Origin: Ruminococcaceae bacterium UBA1425
GTDB taxonomy: Bacteria > Bacillota > Clostridia > Oscillospirales > Acutalibacteraceae
Assembly: GCA_002329365.1 (NCBI GenBank)
Contig: DCUB01000009.1
Span: 1-37,365, forward strand
Reading direction: 5' to 3'
DNA length: 37,365 nt
Shown: positions 16,855 through 24,615 of the stretch, piece after piece
How positions within the stretch are numbered: the first letter of the stretch is position 1
Layout: every line of letters begins with the position of its first letter
Translations under genes and position numbers: made by a program
Notes under the pieces: generated by a model
What the model saw: only the letters and a program-made list of their open reading frames with translations
What the model was told of the DNA's origin: nothing
The model's database searches: none

Positions 16855-18693
16855 CTATCTGTTTAGGAAATACTCCTCATACCAGAGAATAAAGGTGTAA
16901 ACCGACCAGATTTTTTTCATATTTCCGGCTTTTCCTTCGCGGTGGTCGTCAAGGAGCCTTAAGATTTCGGTGACGTTAAAAAACTTACCGGCGACGTCGC
17001 CGTTAAATTTTTCGTACACCTTGGAGTAATATTTATCCTGCTTCAGCCAGTCGTGCAGCGGTACGGGGAAGCCGAGCTTTCGCATGTTTGCCGTTTTTTG
17101 GGGGAGCTGGCGCGATGCCGCCTCCCTCAACGCTACTTTTGTCTTTTCGCGGGAAACGCGGTAGCGTGCCGGTATGCTCAGCGCCACCCGGAGCACCTCC
17201 CTGTCGAGGAACGGGACGCGCAGCTCAAGGCTGTTTGCCATGCTCATTTTGTCGGCCTTCTGAAGTATATCGTAAAGCAACCATGTGTTGAGGTCCGCAA
17301 ACTGCATTTTTGTTACGTCGTCGAGTCCTTTTACCTTGTCAAAGTGGGGCTTTGTGTAATATGCCGGATTTTTTGAAGGGATTTTCTTCGAGAGATATCT
17401 GTCGCGCTCGGTGAAATCGAAAACATAGTTATTTCTTATGAAGCGCTTGTCTATTGAATATCTTCCCCTGACAAGAAACCTCTTGCCGTGGAACGACGGA
17501 AGCCTTGAGGCTATTACGGAAGCGGCTGTTCTGAGAGGCTGCGGAACCTTCATGTAACGCTCGTAATCGAGCGGCTCCTTGTAGTAGTTGTAGCCGCCGA
17601 AAAGCTCGTCAGCACCCTCGCCGGAAAGGACTACCTTAACATATTCGGAAGCCTTTTTCGCAAGAAAATAAAGCGGCAGGGCGGAGGGGTTCGGCAGCGG
17701 CTCGTCCATGTGATACTGAACCGTCGGCGCGGCGCCGAAAAAGTCGTCGGCGGAAATTTTTATGGGGTAAAACTCCGCGTTGTCGGATTTCGCGAACTCC
17801 CCGGCGTATGAAAGCTCGGAGTACTTCTCCTCCTCATAGCCAACGGAAAAGGTTTTCAGCTTTTGCATCTTGGCAAGCTCGTGAACGGTGTAGGAGCTGT
17901 CGACGCCGCTTGAAAGAAAACAGCCTACCTCGACGTCTGATATCTTGTGCGCCGCTGTCGATTTGTTGAAGGTTTCGGTTATAATGTCGGCCCACTCGCC
18001 GAGCGTTTTTGTCTCGTCAATGTCATATTTGAAGTCGAAATAACGTCCGACAGACATTTTTCCGTTTTCATAGGTGAAATACTCGCCGCCGAGCAGCTTA
18101 TACACGTTTTTGAAAAGTGTTTCCCTGTCCGGTATATACTCAAAGGAGAGGTAATCGGGGATGCGGCTTTCGTTTAATTCCTTCCTGAAATCGGGGTGGG
18201 GGAGAAAGCTTTTTATTTCGGAGCCGAAAATAAGCACATCGCCGTACATGTAGTAATAAAACGGCTTGATTCCGAAAATGTCGCGCGCGCCGAAAAGCTT
18301 TTTTTCCTTCTTGTCGTATATCACAAACGCGAACATGCCGCGAAGCATATTTAAAAGGTCGCTGCCGTATTCCTCATAGCCGTGAAGGATAACCTCGGAG
18401 TCTGTTTTTGTCTTGAATACGTGGCCTGCCTTTTCAAGCTCCGCGCGAAGCTCCATGAAGTTGTATATCTCGCCGTTGAAAACAAGCACCAGACTCCCGT
18501 CCTCGTTTTCAATGGGCTGCCTGCCCGTGCTGAGGTCTATTATGCTCAGTCTGCGGAAGCCGAGGGCGGCGCCGTCCTCTATATAGTAATCCTCGTCGTC
18601 TGGACCGCGGTGGGCTATAAGGCTTGCCATTTCCTTTATATTTGAATCACCGCTTTTTATTTTTTCGTCGATATATCCGACAAAACCGCACAT
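16855..18693 (-). CDS. asnB: Asparagine synthetase, glutamine-hydrolysing (AsnB type)
   Basis: This 612-residue class II amidotransferase has the catalytic Cys at residue 2 (MCGFVGYI) and glutaminase-domain motifs RGPDD and FNGEIYNF. In the synthetase domain the pyrophosphate loop reads LSSGVDSS (about residue 261), with GEGADELFGGY further on. Family enzymes convert Asp to Asn with Gln and ATP. Several AsnB/AsnH/LtsA relatives instead amidate cell-wall residues, either meso-diaminopimelate or the D-Asp cross-bridge. It is the last gene of a minus-strand set with a D-Asp-ligase-like enzyme and an aspartate racemase, starts 17 bases after the racemase stop, and is followed by a terminator. This context makes amidation of wall-bound D-Asp to D-Asn a serious alternative to free Asn synthesis. 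Confidence 0.92.
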   Translation of the reverse strand: MCGFVGYIDEKIKSGDSNIKEMASLIAHRGPDDEDYYIEDGAALGFRRLSIIDLSTGRQPIENEDGSLVLVFNGEIYNFMELRAELEKAGHVFKTKTDSEVILHGYEEYGSDLLNMLRGMFAFVIYDKKEKKLFGARDIFGIKPFYYYMYGDVLIFGSEIKSFLPHPDFRKELNESRIPDYLSFEYIPDRETLFKNVYKLLGGEYFTYENGKMSVGRYFDFKYDIDETKTLGEWADIITETFNKSTAAHKISDVEVGCFLSSGVDSSYTVHELAKMQKLKTFSVGYEEEKYSELSYAGEFAKSDNAEFYPIKISADDFFGAAPTVQYHMDEPLPNPSALPLYFLAKKASEYVKVVLSGEGADELFGGYNYYKEPLDYERYMKVPQPLRTAASVIASRLPSFHGKRFLVRGRYSIDKRFIRNNYVFDFTERDRYLSKKIPSKNPAYYTKPHFDKVKGLDDVTKMQFADLNTWLLYDILQKADKMSMANSLELRVPFLDREVLRVALSIPARYRVSREKTKVALREAASRQLPQKTANMRKLGFPVPLHDWLKQDKYYSKVYEKFNGDVAGKFFNVTEILRLLDDHREGKAGNMKKIWSVYTFILWYEEYFLNR

Positions 18694-18710
18694 ATATTAA
18701 TCCTGACCTT

Positions 18711-19436
18711 TCAACTTATCAAATACTCGCTTCTGATTTTGCGGCCGCACCGCTCGATGGTTCTGAGCGCCAGAACCTCCAGCGAGTCGAGCACGTCGTC
18801 GTCGCACATGCCGCATTCCTTTTTCGCGACGGAAAGCTCCGTGCAGCCGAGAACGACGCATCGGCAGCCCTTTTGCCTTAAATGGTCGATAAAGCCGCGA
18901 AGCTTTTCTTTGTCGGGCCTTTTTCCCGCCTTGACGTCGTCGTACACAAGGCTCATGACCTGCCTTTGCACGTCTTCGTCAGGTGTTACGCACTCGATAT
19001 TCTGCTCGTTCGCCGCAAGATCGTATGACTTTGTTAACAGCGTTCCGTCGGTGGCAAGCACGCCGAGTTTTTCAAGCCCCTTTATACGCCGCTTTGCCTC
19101 CAGTACCGTTTCCCTGACGATGTTCAGAACGGGCACAGACACGCTCGCCGCGATTTCGTCAAAAAAGTAATGGGCGGTGTTGCAGGGAATGACTATAAAA
19201 CGCGCGCCGGCTTTTTCAAGGCTTTTGGCGTCGGCTATCATATAGGGCAACGGGGAATCGTCGCTCGCGCCGCATATAAATGCTGTCCTGTCGGGAATCG
19301 CTGCGTGGTTCAGGACTATCATGTTGACATGGTCCTGGTCCCTTTCGGCATAAGTCATAGACAGGACAAGCTCACAAAAACAGACGGTTGCCATAGGGCC
19401 GACACCGCCTATAACTCCTACGGCGTTTTCAAGCAT
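18711..19436 (-). CDS. Aspartate/glutamate racemase family protein, probable aspartate racemase
   Basis: This 241-residue PLP-independent racemase has the catalytic cysteine pair at Cys85 in IVIPCNTAHY and Cys198 in VVLGCTEL, and the N-terminal loop GVIGGVGPMAT. The first motif (PCNTAH) and the overall layout favour aspartate racemase over MurI-type glutamate racemase. It would supply D-Asp from L-Asp in the cytoplasm. The start chosen is the ATG at 19436, with AGAGG 8 bases upstream; a GTG at 19445 would be three codons earlier. The start lies inside the end of the ATP-grasp gene (8-base overlap), indicating translational coupling. The coupling and the next gene (asnB) support a D-Asp pathway. 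Confidence 0.88.
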   Translation of the reverse strand: MLENAVGVIGGVGPMATVCFCELVLSMTYAERDQDHVNMIVLNHAAIPDRTAFICGASDDSPLPYMIADAKSLEKAGARFIVIPCNTAHYFFDEIAASVSVPVLNIVRETVLEAKRRIKGLEKLGVLATDGTLLTKSYDLAANEQNIECVTPDEDVQRQVMSLVYDDVKAGKRPDKEKLRGFIDHLRQKGCRCVVLGCTELSVAKKECGMCDDDVLDSLEVLALRTIERCGRKIRSEYLIS

Positions 19437-20664
19437 TTTCGGCACCTCTCGGATAATACTCGTTGAACTTTTTAATCTGGTTCAGCTCATAGGCGGCGAC
19501 GTAAGCCCAGCGCTTCGGCGTCATGTCGGGCTTGTAGATTATCGGGTTGCTCCACTTTCCCTCTTTATAAAGCCGCATTGCGCGCGCCTTCAACTCCTCA
19601 TCGCGCACGTATTTTTTGATGACGTATTTCGGCACAAAGGTAAAAAGGTGCTCCCTGTCGGCGACTGTCAGCCCCGTGAACTCCTTGCCGTAAATGAAGT
19701 CGTCCACAAGGTATTTGACGGCGTTAAAGCCGCTGCCCGTGACATAGTAGTTGCTTCTGCCAAGACGTATATTTATTTCAAAGAACTTGTATTTACCGTC
19801 GCGCGGGTCGTACTTCAGGTCAAAATTGGCGTAGCCTACATAGCCGATATGCTCAAGAAAGACCTGCGCCTGATTGACAACCTCCATATCGACCTCGTTT
19901 ATGATGGCGCAGGGGTTGCCGAGGGCAGACGGCGTATGCTCCTCCAAAAGCGTGTGCCCCAAAGCGGCAAAGCGGACAAGGGAGTTGCTGTCGCAGTAGC
20001 ACGTCAGAACCCTCATGCCGGAGTCGTCGCCGGGGATTCTGTCCTGAATAAGGAACTTATAGTCGTAGCTGCTTTTACCGAGGTTTTCGAGCATTTTTTC
20101 AAGCTCCGCCTTGCTGTTAAAGCAAAAGACCTTTTTCTTGCCCTCGAATTTCGCATAGTGGTAAAGAGCGCTGTTCGCGGTTTTTGCTATGATGGGATAT
20201 TCAAAATCATAGGTGAGCGGAGTTTTTTCCTTGCAGTCGTATACGAATGTTTTCGGGTAGGGTATGTGAAGCTCCTCAAGGATTTCGTAAAACTTGTCCT
20301 TAAGAACAATCCTGTTCATCAGGTCTTCGTCGATATACGGGACGATGTAATACTTCGAGAGCAAAGCCTTGTTTTCGATAAGAATGCGGACATACCAGTC
20401 GCCGCAGCCGAGAACGATGAGCTTTTTGTTTTTAGAATATTTTTCGCCTATCTCCATAAGCGTGGGGATAAGCACATCGACTGTTTCAAGCTTGTCGTAA
20501 TAAAGGCTGTCGCAAAGCGCGCTCATAACGACGGGCCCGCCGCGCGACATATTGACGGCAAGCGACTTTATTTGATATTCCTCGTAAAACGAACGCACAA
20601 GGCTGTATGCCGTTATATCTCCGCCGAGAATAACGGGTAAAAAGTCATATTCCTTAAATTCCAT
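19429..20664 (-). CDS. ATP-grasp amino-acid ligase, D-aspartate ligase (Aslfm)-like
   Basis: This 411-residue soluble ATP-grasp enzyme resembles, as I recall it, the Enterococcus faecium D-aspartate ligase along its whole length. Shared-looking stretches include an N-terminal P-x-x-x-GGD (PVILGGDITAYS), LGCGDWYV, a YIDEDL segment, IPGDDSGMRVLT, LGHTLLEEHTP, FDLKYDPRDGKYKFFEIN and RLGRSNYYVTGSG. Asp, Glu and Asn in the last segments bind Mg-ATP. The known enzyme activates the beta-carboxyl of D-Asp and joins it to the epsilon-amine of Lys in the peptidoglycan precursor. The racemase start overlaps this gene's end and asnB follows, which strongly supports the assignment. The acceptor (Lys precursor or another amine) is inferred. 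AGGGACGG is a plausible ribosome site. Confidence 0.85.
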   Translation of the reverse strand: MEFKEYDFLPVILGGDITAYSLVRSFYEEYQIKSLAVNMSRGGPVVMSALCDSLYYDKLETVDVLIPTLMEIGEKYSKNKKLIVLGCGDWYVRILIENKALLSKYYIVPYIDEDLMNRIVLKDKFYEILEELHIPYPKTFVYDCKEKTPLTYDFEYPIIAKTANSALYHYAKFEGKKKVFCFNSKAELEKMLENLGKSSYDYKFLIQDRIPGDDSGMRVLTCYCDSNSLVRFAALGHTLLEEHTPSALGNPCAIINEVDMEVVNQAQVFLEHIGYVGYANFDLKYDPRDGKYKFFEINIRLGRSNYYVTGSGFNAVKYLVDDFIYGKEFTGLTVADREHLFTFVPKYVIKKYVRDEELKARAMRLYKEGKWSNPIIYKPDMTPKRWAYVAAYELNQIKKFNEYYPRGAENA

Positions 20665-20729
20665 TTAAACGACCGTCCCTTGATTTTCTGTGTACGTCAT
20701 ATTGTTTTTGTTTCCCCTAAAACGCGCTT

Positions 20730-22397
20730 TTATTCGCCGGAGGCCGCGCTGAGCTTTTTAAGCCGCTTCATGACGTCGTTTGCGCCCCTGCCGAAGTAGT
20801 CGTGAAGGATTTTGTATTCCGCGAAAAGCTTGTCGTAAACGGCCGCGTTTTCCTCGTTCGGGTAATACACGGTGTCCTTAACCTTGCCCATTGCCTTTGC
20901 CGCCGCGAAAACATCGTTATAGCCGCCCTTTGCCCCGCCGGCAGCGACAGCGCCGAATATTGCCGAGCCCAAGGCACCCGCCTGCTCGCTGCCCGCTATT
21001 TTAATCGGCATTCTTATGACGTCGGCGTAAATCTGCATCATCATCGGGTCCTTTTGCGAGATGCCGCCCGCCGCGAAAAACGACGTGACGGGTACGCCCG
21101 CTTCGTTGAAGGTTTCTATTATCATTCTTGTGCCGTATGCCGTAGCCTCAATAAGTGCCCTGTATATATCCTCCGGCTTTGTCCTCAGCGTCATGCCGAG
21201 CAGCATGCCCGTTAAATCGGCGTCGACAAGTACGGAGCGGTTGCCGTTCCACCAGTCGAGCGCGACAAGGCCGCTTTCGCCGGGCTTTTTGCTTTCGCAC
21301 TTTTTACGGAGATATTTATGTATGTTGATGCCCTCTGCCTTTGCCGCGTCATAGTAGTCCTTAGGCAGACAGTTTTCGATAAACCACGAAAAATGGTCGC
21401 CGACGCAGCCCTGCCCCGCCTCATAGCCGTAATAGCCGGGCATAATGCCGTCCGCGACAACGCCGCAGATGCCGTCAACAAGACGCTCCGTGCTGCCGAG
21501 CATCATATGGCAGGTGGACGTGCCCATTATGGCGAGCATCTCGCCCTCGCGCGTTATGCCGACGGCAGGGACGAATATGTGCGCGTCGATTACGCCGACG
21601 GCGACGGCGGTGCCCACGCAAAGCCCCGTAAGACTTGCCGCCGCTTCGTTTATTTCGCCCGCCTTTGCACCGAGAGGCAACACCCCGCGCCCGAATTTTT
21701 CGTCGATGACATGTTCGAGCGACGGGTCGAGAGCCTTGAAAAATTCGTCGGAGGGGTAGCCGTTTTTCTTGTTCCAGAGAGCCTTATATCCCGCGCAGCA
21801 GGCGTTTCGCGTTTCGCGGCCCGTGAGCTGCCATACAATCCAGTCGGCCGCCTCTATGAATCTGTCGGCGGCTTTATATATTTCGGGCGCCTCGGCGAGC
21901 ACCTGCCACACCTTCGGTATGGCCCATTCGGAGGACACCTTGCCGCCGCAGTATTTTAGAAATTCCTCGCCGCGCTTTATTGCCGTTTCGTTTAAACGCG
22001 TAGCGTATTCCTGCGCCGCGTGGTGCTTCCACAGCTTGACATAGGCGTGCGGCTCGTCTTTGTATTTTTCAAGGAAGCACAGCGGCGTGCCGTCCTTTAA
22101 CGCAGGAAGAATAGTACATGCCGTGAAGTCAACGCCGACGCCCACAACGTCCTTCGGGTTAACGCCGGACTCCTTTAAAACGGCAGGGATAGTATTTTTA
22201 AGTACGTCTATATAATCCTGAGGATGCTGAAGTGCCCAGTCGGCTTTAAGAGCCTTGCCGGAGGGGAGGGCGGTGTCCATGACGGAATGAGGATAGTCGT
22301 AAACGGAAGTGGCAAGCTCCTCGCCCGTCCTGACGTCGACAAGCAGCGCCCTGCCGGAAAGAGTGCCGTAATCAACGCCTATTGCATATTTTGACAT
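20730..22397 (-). CDS. araB: FGGY-family carbohydrate kinase, probable L-ribulokinase
   Basis: This 555-residue protein is close to the usual AraB length and longer than xylulokinase or glycerol kinase. The N-terminus (YAIGVDYGTLSGRALLVD) and the phrase VGVGVDFTACTILPAL are AraB-like. The C-terminal FAAGGISQKDPMMMQIYADV is the adenosine-binding FGGY region. AraB phosphorylates L-ribulose to L-ribulose-5-phosphate in arabinose catabolism. No araA, araD, transporter or regulator is in view. The ATG at 22397 follows AAGGATGAT. It lies only 65 bases upstream of the D-Asp ligase gene on the same strand with no hairpin between, so co-transcription is possible, though the functions are unrelated. 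Confidence 0.85.
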   Translation of the reverse strand: MSKYAIGVDYGTLSGRALLVDVRTGEELATSVYDYPHSVMDTALPSGKALKADWALQHPQDYIDVLKNTIPAVLKESGVNPKDVVGVGVDFTACTILPALKDGTPLCFLEKYKDEPHAYVKLWKHHAAQEYATRLNETAIKRGEEFLKYCGGKVSSEWAIPKVWQVLAEAPEIYKAADRFIEAADWIVWQLTGRETRNACCAGYKALWNKKNGYPSDEFFKALDPSLEHVIDEKFGRGVLPLGAKAGEINEAAASLTGLCVGTAVAVGVIDAHIFVPAVGITREGEMLAIMGTSTCHMMLGSTERLVDGICGVVADGIMPGYYGYEAGQGCVGDHFSWFIENCLPKDYYDAAKAEGINIHKYLRKKCESKKPGESGLVALDWWNGNRSVLVDADLTGMLLGMTLRTKPEDIYRALIEATAYGTRMIIETFNEAGVPVTSFFAAGGISQKDPMMMQIYADVIRMPIKIAGSEQAGALGSAIFGAVAAGGAKGGYNDVFAAAKAMGKVKDTVYYPNEENAAVYDKLFAEYKILHDYFGRGANDVMKRLKKLSAASGE

Positions 22398-22468
22398 GAT
22401 ACAATCATCCTTTCACTGAAAAATTAAGCGGTGTTATCGAATTAAAACGCGGTAGTACCCGAAGTCAC

Positions 22469-22644
22469 GGAACGGTCAAGACAGTTCCCTGCTAAAATGT
22501 GTCTTACGTCTAACGCCTCAAATTGTAGTGTCGGTGCCCTTGACGACTGTTTGTTGTCTGCATATATTGCGTTTAATATCGGGACGCCGTGGGCGTCACT
22601 GCATCAATCAATTTAGCAAAGGCAGGGAACGCATTTATGCGTTC
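22469..22644. repeat. Dispersed palindromic intergenic repeat, copy 1
   Basis: In the 263-base gap between the DUF4364 gene and araB there are three palindromes: GGAACGGTCAAGACAGTTCC at 22469-22488 (one mismatch), GACGCC-n3-GGCGTC near 22583-22597, and GAACGCATTTATGCGTTC at 22627-22644 (perfect 8-bp arms). The same units recur at 27733-27939 and 34194-34356. No coding capacity is seen. The last unit follows the DUF4364 stop and could act as a 3'-end stem without a U-run. Confidence 0.75.
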
Positions 22645-22660
22645 GGCAAAACGCTGAAAA

Positions 22661-23215
22661 CTATGCCTTCAGCGCGGCGAGTATGACGGAATAAATGCGG
22701 ACGGGGTCTTGAAGGAAGTTGTTTTTTATGTGTTCCGCCTGCTGCATGTCTGCGGCGTAAACCGAAAGCCGCATAAGCACATCTTTGCCGTCGGATATTG
22801 CAAAGGTCACGGTGTAACCGTCGCCGGAAGGCTCTATGTCTATTTTTGTTTCTCTCTCGCGGCGCGCGCGTGTGATAATTTCAACGCCCGCGTTTATTGC
22901 CTTTTCGCGGATGGATTTCGGCAGCTCCCTTTCAAGCACGTCCGACGCGAGTGCCGCCTCACCGGACAGCAGGAGGCATTCGCGCCCGTCCCTGTAAGCG
23001 GACGTGACGGAGCCGTTTGCCGCAAGCTCCGAAAGCGCCTGGCTTACCTCAAAATAGTTCGCGAGCGCTTTACCGAGAATGATTTCGTTAAGCTGTTCGT
23101 TTGTTATCGGCATGTCAAGATTCCGGAGTATATAACAGATAAGCGCCTTAATCTCGGCGCGGCTGCGCAGCCCGCCTTCACCCACGCCCTCCGCAAATGC
23201 GTCGTAAGCATCCAT
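22661..23215 (-). CDS. DUF4364 family protein
   Basis: This 184-residue soluble protein has the wording of DUF4364, a clostridial family with an N-terminal winged-helix-like segment. Visible elements are the helix with ALICYILRNLDMPITNEQLNEII (about 24-46), a second helix (YFEVSQALSELAANGSV), then a beta hairpin with YRDGRECLLLSGEA. The C-terminal half (about 118-184) is a beta-rich sensor-like domain. A DNA-binding or regulatory role is suggested by the winged helix, but I know of no established target. It is downstream of the HEYGH gene (34-base gap) and probably in its transcript, followed by a palindromic repeat. Confidence 0.8.
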   Translation of the reverse strand: MDAYDAFAEGVGEGGLRSRAEIKALICYILRNLDMPITNEQLNEIILGKALANYFEVSQALSELAANGSVTSAYRDGRECLLLSGEAALASDVLERELPKSIREKAINAGVEIITRARRERETKIDIEPSGDGYTVTFAISDGKDVLMRLSVYAADMQQAEHIKNNFLQDPVRIYSVILAALKA

Positions 23216-23249
23216 AATCCTTCACATCCTTCCCAATATAACAACCCGG

Positions 23250-23735
23250 CTATTTGTAAAACTGTTTTCCGAAACGGCCACGGTTTATATGCTCGTCGGT
23301 TATAAACTTTTCGCCGCTGAAGAGCGCGCCCCAGATGTTTGCCCACCCCTCGCAGTAAAGAGCGTAGTATGATACGTCTTTTTCCTTTCTGTACCTTACG
23401 AGCGCCGGAAGGTTGCACCAGACAACCGACGGCAGCGCTATTACAAACATCCACAAAGGCCCTAAGACAAGCGACTGGATGGTGTGCCCGTATTCGTGAA
23501 TAAGCGTATCGTGACGCCAGTCGGCTGCTCTGTCGGCGTTTACAAAAATAAAAATCCCGAAGGAAACACCGCCGAAGGGCTTGCCTGTCTTAATATATGT
23601 AACAAACGAGTTATAAAAACGCTCGTGTTCGCATTTTTTATGCATCAGAATATAAACAATCAGTCCCATAAGATTTTGAGGCAGTCCCCATGTGAACTGA
23701 ATAAGATAAAATATTGCCTTTTTCACAATTACCAC
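23250..23735 (-). CDS. Small membrane protein with HExxH-type metalloprotease-like motif
   Basis: This protein of about 161 residues has a hydrophobic N-terminal helix (about 5-28) and a second hydrophobic stretch around residues 90-107, just after the sequence LIHEYGHTIQS. HEYGH fits the zinc-binding HExxH pattern, and a downstream acidic stretch (YCEGWANIWG) could provide a third ligand. Similar short clostridial proteins are annotated only as hypothetical. If active it would be a membrane-linked peptidase. The start is uncertain: a GTG at 23735 or a GTG three codons later (23726), the latter better spaced from GGGTGG. It lies between a WalJ-like hydrolase and DUF4364. The motif is clear, but catalysis is unproven. 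Confidence 0.6.
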   Translation of the reverse strand: MVIVKKAIFYLIQFTWGLPQNLMGLIVYILMHKKCEHERFYNSFVTYIKTGKPFGGVSFGIFIFVNADRAADWRHDTLIHEYGHTIQSLVLGPLWMFVIALPSVVWCNLPALVRYRKEKDVSYYALYCEGWANIWGALFSGEKFITDEHINRGRFGKQFYK

Positions 23736-23761
23736 CCGTTTCTCAGAGTGAATTAATAATA

Positions 23762-24553
23762 TCAGAAAACAGTTACGTCACGCAAGCCGCAATCGGGCAC
23801 GACGGAAAGCAGAAAATCGCAGCCCTCGCGCGCTCCCGTGCCGGTAACCGCCGAGCGCGTCGCCTCGTACGCGAGAACGGGCATATTGTTTTCACGGCTC
23901 AGATGCGCGAGGAAAAAACGCGTTGTTCCGCCGTCTAACAGCTTTGTTATCGTTTCGGCGCAGCTGTCGTTTGAAAGGTGACCGTACTTGGACAGAATCC
24001 TGCGCTTCGTATCGTACGGGTATGAGCCGTTGCACAGCATTCCGACGTCGTGGTTCGACTCGAGCATGATAAGCTCGCTGCCGTAAATTGCCGAAAATGT
24101 TTCGTCGGTGACATATCCCGTGTCGGTTGCCACGGAAGCGCGCCGCCCGTCGGCAGTAATGACGGTATAGCCCACGCTTTCCGCGGCGTCGTGCGAGGTG
24201 TGAAACGGACATACGAACATGCCGTTTACCTCAACCCCGTCATCGGTTATCTCGCGTGCTTTAAACCTGCCGTCCAGAACCCCCTTGCGCTCAAGCGCCC
24301 GGAGCGTGCCGCGCGAGGCATAGACGTCGATTCCGTGCTTGTTGGCAAAGACGCGAAGACCGGATATATGGTCTGTATGCTCGTGCGTTATGAAAATCGC
24401 CTCCACGCGGGAAGCGTCGACGTCAATATCACAAAGCGCCTGCGTAAGCCTTTTGGCGCTTACGCCGGCATCTATAAGTATTCCTCCCCTGGCGGAACCT
24501 ATGTATGTGCTGTTTCCCGATGAACCGGAAAAGAGCGGGCAAAAACGCGCCAT
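23762..24553 (-). CDS. walJ: MBL-fold metallohydrolase, YycJ/WalJ family
   Basis: This 263-residue metallo-beta-lactamase-fold protein opens with SGSSGNSTYIG and IDAGVSAKRL, typical of YycJ/WalJ. The metal-binding motif THEHTDHISG lies near residue 56, a further His near 120 (HTSHD), Asp in ATDTGYVT near 145, and a His in the LSNDSCAE region. Family members are dinuclear-metal nucleases or phosphodiesterases, and in Bacilli the gene is linked to the walRK two-component system; that system is not in this window. AGGTGAT precedes the ATG. Upstream is the murA terminator, so a local promoter or partial read-through is needed. Downstream come the HEYGH and DUF4364 genes. Confidence 0.82.
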   Translation of the reverse strand: MARFCPLFSGSSGNSTYIGSARGGILIDAGVSAKRLTQALCDIDVDASRVEAIFITHEHTDHISGLRVFANKHGIDVYASRGTLRALERKGVLDGRFKAREITDDGVEVNGMFVCPFHTSHDAAESVGYTVITADGRRASVATDTGYVTDETFSAIYGSELIMLESNHDVGMLCNGSYPYDTKRRILSKYGHLSNDSCAETITKLLDGGTTRFFLAHLSRENNMPVLAYEATRSAVTGTGAREGCDFLLSVVPDCGLRDVTVF

Positions 24554-24570
24554 TCAATCACCTGTAAATA

Positions 24571-24604
24571 CCAATATAAAACAAAAGGCGGGAAAACCCG
24601 CCTT
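24571..24604 (-). terminator. Intrinsic terminator after murA
   Basis: On the minus strand an 8-bp stem, AAGGCGGG with CCCGCCTT and a 4-base loop, is followed by a TTTTGTTTTATATT tract. It starts 11 bases after the murA stop codon. Confidence 0.88.
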
Positions 24605-24615
24605 GCTGAGAGCTA

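Noticed and set aside
18711..19436. Glutamate racemase (MurI)
   Set aside because: The GVIGGVGPMAT and PCNTAH motifs and the ligase neighbour favour aspartate racemase, although the fold is shared.
19648..20640. 330-codon plus-strand frame opposite the D-Asp ligase gene
   Set aside because: It mirrors the conserved ATP-grasp gene and shows no domain or start signals.
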